Source of the DNA: Rhabdophis nuchalis
Lineage: Eukaryota; Chordata; Lepidosauria; Squamata; Natricidae
Direction: 5' to 3'
Assembly (NCBI GenBank): GCA_039707465.1
Contig: CM077647.1
Location: 114,512,110-114,576,109 of the forward strand
Length of the DNA stretch: 64,000 bases
The notes under the pieces were generated by a model. The model was not told where the DNA came from, did not search any database, and saw only the letters and a list, made by a program, of their open reading frames with translations. Made by a program: the position numbers and the translations under genes. Position 1 is the stretch's first letter. Each line of letters opens with the position of its first letter. Below are positions 48,401-57,599 of this stretch, piece after piece.

Positions 48401-51400
48401 ATTTATTTAAGAAGCATTTTTAATTTTTACCCCCTTTTTGCATAGTGAAAATATAACCCACGCATTTTAAGAAAGTAGGTCAAATTTCCTTATACTTATC
48501 TATGATTATCTTCATGTTAATTATATATGAGTACTTCTCTCTCCCATTCCTGCAGGCTACTGGGCAGTGACAGTTTTTGGCAGAAAGCACTGCTACCGAC
48601 TGTATACAGAACATTTAAATGAAGCTGTACACTGGGTTTGTGCTTTGCAGAAGGTTATCATCAGCAAGGCCCCTTTGCAGACCCCCACACAGCTCCTCAT
48701 GCGGGACATTGAGGTGAGGAACCAAATGAGCACAAGGACATGCCATTGGGAGTAGGAGTGGGGGCATGGTTAACTAGCAGTAGGGATCTGGGAGAGAATT
48801 TTGGCAGAAATAGGCAAGGGAAACATGCAACGATTTTTCTCTGGAGTGGGGACAGAAAAAGATAATCCCATGCAATGTTTGGAGTGGGCCAAGAACTCAG
48901 TCCTTTATGGTTAAATTGGTAGCTTTGATTTCAGAGTCATTTTAAGTGCATCAAAATATTTTCATGTTTGCTTTTTAAAACCACATGGCAGCGAGCAGAT
49001 CTTGTTCAAAAAGGTGCTATGAATATTCATTAAATTCAATTTCAGTTAGTCATTTGTAAGTGTAATGGTACAGATAGTCCTCAACGTTTGACCACAATTG
49101 AGCCCAACATTTCTGTTCCTAAGTGCGACAGTTGCTAAGTGAGTTTTGTCCCATTTTACACCATTTCACTGTTAATTGAATCACTGCAGCTGTAAAGTTA
49201 GTAACATGGTTGTTAAGTCAGTCTGGCTTCCGCATTACCTTTGCTTGCGAAAAGGGGATCACATGACCTTGGGACACTGCAAATGTCATAAAGTTTCGCC
49301 AAGTTTCTGAATTTTGATCACATGGCCATGGGGCTGCTGCAATGATCATAAATGTGAACAATGGTCATAAGTCGCTTTTTTAGTTCTGTTTTAACTTCGA
49401 ATAGTCACTGAATGAATAAATCGAGGACTACTTGTATTTCTCTTATTTAATTTCAATTCATCTCCATAGCTGTACTATTGTACATATACATTACCCATTC
49501 CTCCTAAGATTTCCATTATAAAATACAGATGGAGATTGGAGGTTTTTGAAGCCTCTGCCTCAATCACAGATATTGGCAATTACTGAAGTGCCACGCCATT
49601 TACAAGAAGAACAGCACTCTTAGCACACTGTGCTTAGGGAGGGTGCTATGCTGGAATGTGGCAACTCCAGAGATTGGGCCCCAGTTCTAAGAGTGAAGAA
49701 GGTTCATGAAGAACCTGGTGTTACTTTTAGTAATCTTAATGAGTAGAAATATAGACTGGATCTCTCTCTTCCCTCCCACATTTTCCTCTCTATTGCAGGA
49801 GAACCACAACAGCCCAGAAATCTTGGATCAAATTTATCGCAATAATCCCATCCTATGTTATACAGCTGGCCCAATTTATGCACCTCTTCTGCCCTTCCCT
49901 TATGCAGGTGGGTGGTGTTTCTTGGCTAGTGATCAGAATCCTTAACTTATTGACTTCATTATTTGTTATATGCTAAAGTTGTGTTGCTTGTGGTTTTTCA
50001 GGAGCATGGCCTTGAGGGACCCTCCAAAACTCACCACCCCACTAAAATTTAAGATGCCAGAAAGGGAACATTGTTAAATATTTAAAAAAATATTATATCA
50101 ACTGCATTCAATTTAAATGAAAATAAATTCCATGCCACTCAATAATTAAAGTACTTGACCTAAATACAAACGGTATGCATGAAATATATTAGTTCTCTGC
50201 CTACAGAGAAAATGAGAGCAAGAGTATAAACAGATCTTAAATGTTGTTTTCTTATCTTTTTCCCCTCACACAAACCTCGCCCAATTTTGCAGCTCAGGGT
50301 GGCCAAGGTTATGCAGGTCTTCGTGATGAAGCCGTGAAACTCTTCCATTCACTGCAGCAGCTTGAAGAATTGCGAGATCCAATCCTTCTCATGCAGGGGG
50401 TGCTGCAAACTTGCCATGACCTTCCAGCCCTGGTGGATGAAATATTTTGTCAACTGGTGAAACAGACAACAGAGCCACCTATTCCAGGAGCACCCACAGA
50501 TTTGCGCTATTGGCAGCTGCTTGTGTGCATGAGCTACACGTTTATACCTTCTGTGCCTATACTGTGCTATTTGCATCTGCATCTGCAGCGGTGAGCCAGG
50601 GAAATGGGAAACATGGTAAAATATGTCTAATGCAGAAATGGAAACTTGGGATATTCCACCTGTTGAGGAATTAAAACTCCTAGCATCCTTCACCATTAGC
50701 GCTTTGCTAGTGGTGCTGCTGGTAGCTGTAGTTCAGCCACAGTTGGATGGCCATGGGTTCCCATTCCTAGTGAAAGCCTTTGGCCATACACTGTGGTCTG
50801 AATGCAGAGCAACTGGCAAAAACTATTTCACCCAATCGGAGGAAAATGAAAGGTGTGTGCATGTGTGTTTGGGGAGTGTCTGTGTTCAACATCCTTCCTT
50901 GTTCTATATGCAGGAGCTCTTATTCACAAGGGTGTGAATAAAAATCCCTCCCTTTTTAATGTGTTCAGAGACAACACAGTTCCAGTTTGCCAATAAATTT
51001 CCATTAAATCAGCTTATGGTCTAGTAGGCAGGAAGTGGATTAGAAAGATAATTCATTTGACATATTTGAGCAATGTGCAAAGCAGACCTTTAGAAGGATT
51101 TTTTTTGTAGGTGCAGTATTCTTTACGTATCCATTTCTTTATTCTTCAGTTTGATTCAGAATGTTTAATGAACAATATTTGAAAAATAGCTTCAGTCCAG
51201 CAGGAGCCTCTAAAACCCTGAAATATGCCCTCCACTTAAAACCTTCCAAACAATTTCATGTGTTAGTAATTTTTTGCATTTTTTAAAATTTTGTTCAAAA
51301 AGTTAAAATATAAATTCCCCCCAAAATTAATAAGCAACCAAAAAAAACCCAAAATGGACAGAACATTAAAAATGTGCATTAAAAAGACAAAAAACAAACA

Positions 51401-54400
51401 TTTACAATTATTATCCCCTCTGTTTGATTACTGAAAAATATATTGCAACAGTCCTAGTTTCTCCCTCTTGTGAAGCAGGCTCATTGTCTATAAATTTCTA
51501 CATTTATTTACTATAGGTAAAAGCAAAATAATTAACAAGTAAATCAACGGCAAAGTTCTATTTCAAAGCCCTTTGATAACAATCTGTCATTGTATTTAAC
51601 TCATAGAAAATCTATAGTGGCTTCTTATCTCCCACAGATCACCACAATCATTATCTCTGATCCACTCAGGATCAAATATGTTCATTTGGTTCTTAATAAT
51701 AAAACTTTCCCTTAAGATTTTTAGTGGAAGTTTTCCCAATAATATCTCATTTTGCAATAAGCTAAACCTCTGCTGTAAATGTATCCACCACATCCATTGT
51801 TGAACCAATCTCACTGTGAACCAAGGTATAAAGTCTCTTGTCTCTTGTTTTGGTGTGTTTAGGTATAACAAATCCATTTTCAAAAATCAATCCATCTTCC
51901 TGGGAAAATCTCATCCAAATTATTTAACAATGTGATATGATAAATTCATCTTCTTAACAGAATCCAGTTGATTCAATCATCACATTTGCCAAGTATAAGT
52001 CTGTAAAATCCAGATGATCTTCAGATTTCTGCCACAAGCCTCCTGCTTTCCAGCCAAACTGCTCCTTTTATAAATCTGCGAGCAATAACTTAGATTCTAG
52101 TCCATCCATTTGTTGGTCGGGCTTGGAAGGATATTCTCTTTAGGTTTATTTAATTAATTTTATTAAGTTAATTTTATTAAGCTTTTAACCAAAGGTTTTG
52201 AAGTTGTAGGTTAAAAAACTGGTTTTTTTCTGTGAAGATGACCTACCAGGCTTTATCTTTAACTTGGTGCGTTATTTGCATTTTTAATATAAGGCAGATT
52301 CTCTTGTAGTTGAACTTATACAACAAAAGAAAACAAATTCGTTCAAAAACAAAAAGGATAAATGTACTGCAACAAAATAGAACATTGGGGAGGGGAGGGG
52401 AGGAAAAGGAAAAGTTCCATCATAAATTTAAAAAGAAAAAAATCCAGTCCAGAGCTTTTTGAAAGTTTAATTATGTAGCAAAATCCCATATAGATGTGAA
52501 TCCAGTCTGGTTGGTTTACTCAGAAAGTTGCCAGTTAGCTTTATAATAAAAGCCAAAGTAGCTCTCAGAGCAGAAAACAAAAACAGTAAAGCAAGGAAGG
52601 AAATTTAACATTAAAATCCAGCAGGCAATTAAGAGTAAATTAGCCTTCAACCAGTCAATTAACTTTTAAAAATAAGAAAACAAAACTTTGAAATGTGCAG
52701 TTAGAAGGTGTGCTTAAAAAGCAAATAGCTGAAAGAAAGATGGAAACCAGAACTCTACAACTGCTCCTACTAGGAATTGCAACCTCCGGGATTCCTCTTC
52801 CCAGGAGATTCCACGAGCCCAAGAATTGTCTTAGGTCATTCCTAGCTGCTCCCATATGAGCTGGCAGTCAAGGTACCTGCTTTGGCAGCAAAATCAGTAT
52901 CTTGTAGGCAGGAGAAACAAATCCCCACCAACACCACTATCCAGCATGCCATCTTGGAGGGAAGTCAGTGCAGTATTCTTATTAATGAAACTTAATGGAA
53001 TCGCTCACTTAATGCCATATCTTCCCTGACCCAATAGGATGGAGAAAATGTTTCCAAGATCACCGGTAACCCACTATGGACATTTAATCACACAAGCCCT
53101 GCACAAAAGCAAAGGGCGGGAGTGTGTGCCCTCCTTGGATGAGATTGCAACACTAATAGGAAGCCAGGAAATCCCACACTCCACGCATTGTCCTGGTACT
53201 ACTACCTGTTATGTGGCCATCACATCTAATGCTACAGCCCAGAAGGTGAGAAGATTGCTTAATTGGTGGGATGCAAAAAAGGGTCTGATACTAGTACTCT
53301 AACTTCTATCTCCTCTTAGAAATAGCAAGTTCTACAACTCTAGTTTCTTACCAACAGCCAAGAGTTAGTCTTACATACGATAGTATCATTTACCTATGTA
53401 GTCTGGTAGAACAATTACATTTAGCTTCTTATTCTCCATATGAATGGCTAAATCAGTTTCTTCCTTCCCTTATCCCGTTTATCTTTCTTCAGCATGTTTG
53501 ACACCGTGACGTTTGCAGCATTGAGTACTTACCTACTGGACATTACTAGGCCTTTTGTCATCCCCCCCTTTGACACCTTATCCCAGGTGACTCAAGAACT
53601 GATGTTGCATATGGGTGTGACTTGTATCCCCAACTTACTTATTTTCCACATGGAGAACTGGCATTATAAGCAACCCTGTTCAAAGAATGTATTAAATAGT
53701 TTTATCAGGTATGGAAAAAAAATTTCCCATTAAAATATGTGTATCAGTTATAGCTAAATTGAAAAAAGGGATCAAGAGTTGACTGTGTTTGGGCGGGGGG
53801 GGGAAGCAAAGTCTGGAGCCTGTCTGGCTGCAGCAACCATTATGGCATCAGACTGGCTTATATGAGGGACCACTTGTTTCCAATTACATCCACCAATCCC
53901 ATAAGATTCTTCAGAAGAGACGGGATCTGGGTCCCATCCGTAAGGGATCCAGGAAGGGAAGCTTTTTACAGTTTGGTTGCAGATTGTGTTATGTAGGTTT
54001 TTATTTATAATTTTTATATTGTATTTTGTTTTTAGAGGATATTGGGCAACAGATAATGTATTTAAGAGATGGTTGTATAAAATAGATGAATGAAGGAATA
54101 CATAAATGAGAGTAGCAATAGCACATAGACATATATTGCTTCACAGTGTTTTACAGATCTCTCTAAGTGGTTTACAGAGTCAGCATATTGCTCCCAACAA
54201 TCTGCAACCAACCATTTTACCCACCACGGAAGCAGAGGTGGGTTGCTCCTGGTTTGGCCCGAATTGGGCGAACTGGTAGTGGCAGTGTTGGGAGCCTCCG
54301 CCTGGACACTTCTGTGCATGCGAAGAAGTGTTTCTCGTGTGCACAAGCAAACGGGTAGTAAAAAAAAACGGAAACCCACCACTGCTCAAAAGGATGGAAA

Positions 54401-56627
54401 ACTGAATCAACCTTGAGCCTGGTGGGATTTGAACTGCCAAATTGCAAACAGCCGGCAGAAGTAACCTTCAGTATTGCATTCTCACCACTGTGCCACTATG
54501 GCTCTTGTAGCATGATTTTGCAAGGGAAGAGCCTCCCTTTGTCAAGTTGGAAAAGAACTAAGCAAAATAAAAATTCAAGTTTGCAAGACTTTAAAGCTAC
54601 AATTTGGAAACAGTGCATTCTGTAAGTCAGAAACCACTCTTGTTAACTTTGAAATAGTAGGAAATAGTCACTCAAACTAAGGAGATGTCTGTCCCTACCC
54701 CAATTTCTTACCTAAAGGTGTAGCTATGGTAGTCAGGCATTCTAGCTGTGGTGAGCAGGCATTCTATTGGAAACTTAAGAAACTATGGTTTCTCAATGTC
54801 TCAATGCGAGTTAAATCCTTTGCAACAGCCAGCAATGTGCACAGTTTTTTAATGCTGGAGATAAGGTCATCCTGTGTGAGAGGTTAAGCCCAAAGTGGGT
54901 AATTCTATTCCAAAATTAACATGTATTTTCTGCCAGTTTGTTGTTTCAGCCATATAAACTGTCCACCAGTAGTAGTATCCTATCTTTAAGGAGATAGAAT
55001 TTGAAGGGCAATTTTGCTATGCCTCGGCTTCAACCAGCTGTTTTGTATTAACCTGCTTTATTCTTATGATCTACTACCTTCAGCATCATATAACTAATAC
55101 TATTACCTATCTCCAGGATCTTTTTTGTTAGGGCACTGTCTGTTGGACTTTGGATCTTCTTTGGCCAAACAATAAGTAGAGAAGCAAGAACATCTACACA
55201 GTGGTACTCTGAAGGCTATTTTTCTGATATGGGCCATCATGAACAATCAGAAGAAATGAAGTATGGGACAACTGAAGGTCATGGAAGCCTCTCTGAACAA
55301 ATCTGGAAAGTGATTAACTCTGCCCTTTCCAGGGTATTGTCAGGTGAGTTACTCCATTGGGAGAATATGAAAATAGATTGGCACCAATTTGGACAAAGCC
55401 ACTTATGTGAAAGGGCACATGGAAATATTTTAGGAGTTTGGTTGGGGTCTTAATTAGGACTAAGAATTCTTCTTCTTTCTATTAAGAATAGTTGATGCAT
55501 ATGAGAATTGTCCAGAGGCAACTTAGATAATGTGATTTCATTTTAATATCTCTTGATGGATGAATTTTGCTTTAATTAATGTATTGCTGCAACCATTCAC
55601 TGTTCCTCCACCTTTATACATACTTAGCCAATGTATCTTTTTCCCAACCCCTGTGGCAACTTGTTCTACACCCAGGGGAATGCTAACATTTAGGACTTTC
55701 AGGTGAGCTACATAATATTCCTCAATATAATAGGCCCATATTGCTTAAGCCTTGAGTGATGAAATTCCTGTCATTCACACTACATACAGTAACCCAGCAG
55801 GGAAAGTCGAATAAGGTTATTTGACTTTGAAATAATGCCAATCTATAACTGAAGTGCTGCTCTTGGTAAGTAGTTACAATCATGTCTTTACCATATATTG
55901 AGACTATTATGGAAATTTGATACAAATGAATAAATGTAGGTGTACACATTATTTGTCCTAGTCTAACTTTTTTTAAAAAAATATGCTAATTCTTTCTGTT
56001 AACAATCTGTACATCTGTACGTCAAGATGAAAGTCTGTCCAGTATGATAAAAGGGTTCAGTAACAAATGCAGGGGTGTTGACAGAAAGCTCTGCCCTCCT
56101 GTGCCATTCTGAGTCCAGCTGTACTACAGTGTGTGACATTTGATTAATGCATATGTTAAATATTTAACATAGACGTGTAAGAACATGGTTGCTTGAACTC
56201 AGTGTGTATATCTATAAACCCCATATGTGGTTTGCTTAATATGGCAAGTTGGTTTTACACAACTTTGACAAATTTGAATAAAAAATGTATTCTTACTAGT
56301 TTGCTAATTAGCTATGCATGCAGACTGATTGAAGCAAACTAAGTTCCACCAACAGTTCTGGTATTCAGAACATTTCTATACGTTCTGTGTCCTTAACATT
56401 TCTCTAGATTTTCTGATTGGAAGGATATATACCAAATCCTTCTTTAATTTTCTCTTTGTTTTGGGGTTGTCCAAGAGGCAGAAAGTATTTGGAAGGCTGT
56501 TATGTTCTGGGAGGACCCTAGTATTTATCTGACACCAAAAACCTGCTGTTTTCTTTTTTCAGATGAAAGTTCTGCAGCATCAACAGACAAGCATGTTCAA
56601 CATCAAGAACTCCCAGAAATCACATGA
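38531..56627 (+). CDS. PLEKHH3: PLEKHH3 gene, eleven-exon model (PH-MyTH4-FERM family)
   Basis: Exons: 38531-38677, 46209-46267, 47854-47939, 48049-48243, 48556-48713, 49799-49907, 50293-50590, 53038-53245, 53587-53708, 55117-55343, 56563-56627. All introns are GT-AG and phases agree throughout; the total is 1674 nt (557 residues). Order: conserved leader PGGLWWLLCC (residues 3-12), PH domain (about 98-212), MyTH4 (about 215-370, with LMQGVLQTCHDLPAL), FERM F1 lobe (about 395-461), then a divergent segment ending in a C-terminal helix like the last FERM helix, and a short tail. PH, MyTH4 and FERM modules in this family serve membrane and cytoskeleton contacts; the specific job of PLEKHH3 is poorly known. 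The mammalian protein is about 790 residues (memory), so most of FERM F2 and F3 is absent. Exons 1-9 are secure; exons 10-11 less so. Confidence 0.88.
41415..41577. mobile_element. hAT-type MITE (GTGATGGCGAACCT ends)
   Basis: Left end ctgtgatggcgaacctatgg, right end aaggtttgccaccactg. The flanks atctagag (41407-41414) and atccagag (41578-41585) match at 7 of 8. 163 bp, non-coding, in PLEKHH3 intron 1. Confidence 0.85.
42598..42971. repeat. 187-bp tandem duplication, two copies, one mismatch
   Basis: Unit 1 begins at about 42598 and unit 2 at about 42785; the words ccaaataaggggaatattga and ttacaccgtaagtctttatt occur in both, 187 bp apart. By eye the only difference is cctaataatg versus cctaagaatg. 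No coding content. Very recent event or assembly artefact. Confidence 0.95.
43087..43192. mobile_element. Hairpin hAT-type MITE, copy 5, in PLEKHH3 intron 1
   Basis: Arms of about 53 bp meet with no loop at ctcccagaattctgggag. The palindrome continues into the flanks as ccccttaag on the left and cttaagggg on the right. Same family as the hairpin at 12796. Confidence 0.88.
45405..45452. repeat. (CCCT)n then (CT)n microsatellite
   Basis: Pyrimidine-only tract in PLEKHH3 intron 1, too far from exon 2 to be its polypyrimidine tract. Confidence 0.9.
46209..46267 (+). CDS. PLEKHH3: PLEKHH3 exon 2
   Basis: 59 bp encoding DSTLQVNLTQPSRASSCSE. LxVxLTQP corresponds to the conserved segment after the acidic leader in mammals. 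Acceptor ttttccag, donor gtgagc. Enters in phase 0, leaves in phase 2. Confidence 0.85.
47152..47192. repeat. (GGA)n microsatellite in PLEKHH3 intron 2
   Basis: About 13 GGA units. The poly-serine and poly-proline frames over it are artefacts. Confidence 0.9.
47854..47939 (+). CDS. PLEKHH3: PLEKHH3 exon 3
   Basis: 86 bp encoding SLPVTEETHSLITENCGR and on to the residues before the PH domain (DAIVK). Acceptor gtcttcag, donor gtggga. The phases on both sides (2 in, 1 out) fit exons 2 and 4. Confidence 0.87.
48049..48243 (+). CDS. PLEKHH3: PLEKHH3 exon 4 (PH domain, first half)
   Basis: 195 bp starting with GWLQREV, the first PH strand. It then has RKYWFVLTEDSLDYYSG and RLGSLVLTSLCSV, with the tryptophan and spacing of a PH domain. 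Acceptor cttccag, donor gtaaag. Confidence 0.95.
48556..48713 (+). CDS. PLEKHH3: PLEKHH3 exon 5 (PH domain, second half)
   Basis: 158 bp encoding GYWAVTVFGRKHCYRLYTEH, then the PH C-terminal helix with its invariant tryptophan (AVHWVCALQKVI) and the linker APLQTPTQLLMRDIE. Acceptor cctgcag, donor gtgagg. Ends in phase 0. Confidence 0.95.
49071..49434. mobile_element. Tc1/mariner-like MITE in PLEKHH3 intron 5
   Basis: Inverted ends cagatagtcctcaacg and tcgaggactacttg, flanked by TA dinucleotides. The interior has reiterated acatggttgttaagt and gatcacatgacc words. Sister copies lie at 57052-57599 and, as a fragment, at 59365-59482. Confidence 0.75.
49799..49907 (+). CDS. PLEKHH3: PLEKHH3 exon 6 (start of MyTH4)
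   Basis: 109 bp encoding ENHNSPEILDQIYRNNPILC, then APLLPFPYA, which corresponds to the APLLPLPYG-type motif in mammals. Acceptor tattgcag, donor gtgggt. Leaves in phase 1. Confidence 0.93.
50293..50590 (+). CDS. PLEKHH3: PLEKHH3 exon 7 (MyTH4 core)
   Basis: 298 bp encoding GYAGLRDEAVKLF, LMQGVLQTCHDLPALVDE, a QLVKQTTEPP segment and LRYWQLLVCMSYTFIPS. This is the MyTH4 signature with the helix pair and the conserved RYWQLL. Acceptor ttttgcag, donor gtgagc after the second base of an arginine codon. Confidence 0.96.
50591..53037 (+). other. PLEKHH3: PLEKHH3 intron 7
   Basis: 2.4 kb. From about 51270 to 52960 it is A/T-rich with a ccatcttggagg word at its end, reminiscent of a reversed L1-type 5' end. 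I could not confirm a family. No coding exon seen. Confidence 0.5.
53038..53245 (+). CDS. PLEKHH3: PLEKHH3 exon 8 (end of MyTH4, start of FERM F1)
   Basis: 208 bp. The first base completes an arginine codon. Motifs GRECVPSLDEIATLIGSQEI and HCPGTTTCYVAI match the mammalian RELVPSL...HCPGAGAC pattern at the MyTH4-FERM junction. Acceptor ccaatag, donor gtgaga. Ends in phase 0. Confidence 0.93.
53587..53708 (+). CDS. PLEKHH3: PLEKHH3 exon 9 (FERM F1 lobe)
   Basis: 122 bp beginning VTQELMLHMGV, which aligns with the VARELVGRLGL-type segment of mammals, and ending VLNSFI, aligning with DVLTxFE. Acceptor cttatcccag, donor gtatgg. The frame stays open upstream to 53494 and another acceptor-like ttcttcag precedes it, but that start would not fit the phase-0 end of exon 8. 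Confidence 0.82.
53795..53995 (+). mobile_element. LINE C-terminal fragment in PLEKHH3 intron 9
   Basis: One forward frame reads NHYGIRLAYMRDHLFPITS, then an IRFFRRDGIWVPS-type segment. This recalls the YLRDRLLPHTS...RSxRxG region of L2/CR1-group LINEs, so it is a retroelement piece and not a PLEKHH3 exon. Confidence 0.55.
54110..54515 (-). mobile_element. tRNA-derived SINE, minus strand, split by a MITE
   Basis: Reversed tRNA-like head at the right end (A-box-like ggcacagtggtgagaat and B-box-like ggcagttcaaatccc on the minus strand). The body word gtttacagagtcagcatatt is at the left. Divided at 54232/54385 by a hAT MITE. Common in snake genomes from memory; family name not assigned. Confidence 0.7.
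54233..54384. mobile_element. hAT-type MITE nested in the SINE
   Basis: Ends cagaggtgggttgctcctgg and ggaaacccaccactg, same family as 22193 and 28121. The flanks cacggaag and ctcaaaag are degenerate copies of a ctcggaag-like target. Confidence 0.78.
55117..55343 (+). CDS. PLEKHH3: PLEKHH3 exon 10 (divergent, ends with the FERM C-terminal helix)
   Basis: 227 bp, phase-compatible with exons 9 and 11, acceptor tatctccag, donor gtgagt. A second in-frame acceptor (ttgttag) at 55131 would shorten it by 15 bp. The first 57 residues match nothing I recognise. The last 18 (LSEQIWKVINSALSRVLS) resemble the VEEIMQLVNAYL helix that closes the mammalian FERM domain. The F2 lobe and most F3 strands are therefore skipped. 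Confidence 0.6.
56563..56627 (+). CDS. PLEKHH3: PLEKHH3 exon 11 (stop codon)
   Basis: 65 bp encoding DESSAASTDKHVQHQELPEI plus one residue and TGA at 56625-56627. A Ser-rich run followed by Q-x-LP resembles the mammalian tail (SSSS...QDLPD, from memory). Acceptor ttttttcag; it continues exon 10 in phase 1. Confidence 0.65.
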
Positions 56628-56815
56628 ACAGGGAAATATTCCCCAAAATGTCAGTGGTAGTATTTTGAGTTGACTCCTAGGTATCCTGGCAAATGTTTTG
56701 GATCAGCATATATTCTGGTCATTTGAAAAGAATAATAGTGATACTGTTTGCTCCTAAGGAGCCGATAAACTTATGTCTTCTATTCAGAGGAATTCTGTTT
56801 TCCACATCTGTTCTG

Positions 56816-56821
56816 ATTAAA
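56816..56821 (+). terminator. PLEKHH3: Possible PLEKHH3 polyadenylation signal
   Basis: ATTAAA, the commonest variant signal, about 190 nt after the stop, followed by a T-rich and then GT-containing stretch. No canonical AATAAA lies closer. Confidence 0.4.
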
Positions 56822-57051
56822 TACTTTTTATACAAAATGTCTTCTTGTCTCCTGGGTAAAAAAACACCCCTTGTTGCAAAGAAAGCTGAAGAGTTTTACT
56901 CTTGATGACCCTTTTCTTCATCTGGATGATACCTGGCGCACTATTCCTACTGACAGAGTCTATCAAACAAAGGATAAAGAAAGTAGCCAGAGTCGTTATT
57001 TTCTTTGTCTCTTAAGAATATATATTGAGAGATGAATAGCAATTATTTAGA

Positions 57052-57599
57052 AGTAGTCCTTGATTTAACTGTTTGAATAATGATGCTGCTCAACAGAGGA
57101 TCTTACAACCCCTGCCCAAAGTTACAGGCACTGCAGCAGTCCTGCATCATGTGAACAAAATTTGGGTTTTGGCAAGTCCTCCTGCCTTTATGAATTGCAT
57201 TATGGACATTATATTGGAGAAGGAAAGCTGGCTTGTCTGCCTCTCAGCTTCCCTGCATATTAGGAGATTGTGGCCTCAATACAGGAAGTCCACATGGTAA
57301 GTGTGACAAACTATGAGAAGAGTGGTGACCCAGCAGGATGGGAAGCAGAGCATGGGCTTTTTTGGAGAAGGGGAGTACTAAGGGCAGGGCATATGGGAGC
57401 TGGAGAGGTGCAGCAATTCAAGCTTGGCCTGCAGTAAGTATCACAGCACCTCCACCACTGAAACACCCCTTGGTTCATTTGATCACCCATGAGAGGAGCA
57501 GGGATTGGGTTTGTTAAGGCAATCATGGGGCTCCTTAATGACTGTCACAACATGTGATTAGTGGTGGGCTCCATTATTGTAAGTCAGGGACTACCTGTA
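57052..57599. mobile_element. MITE with AGTAGTCC/GGACTACCT ends downstream of PLEKHH3
   Basis: Left end agtagtccttgatttaac, right end gtaagtcagggactacct, near-complementary and related to the element at 49071. 548 bp. The short frames inside are not genes. Confidence 0.7.

Noticed and set aside
53789..54010. Possible extra PLEKHH3 exon between exons 9 and 10
   Set aside because: The best frame resembles the C-terminal region of L2/CR1-group LINEs, not FERM F2 or F3.
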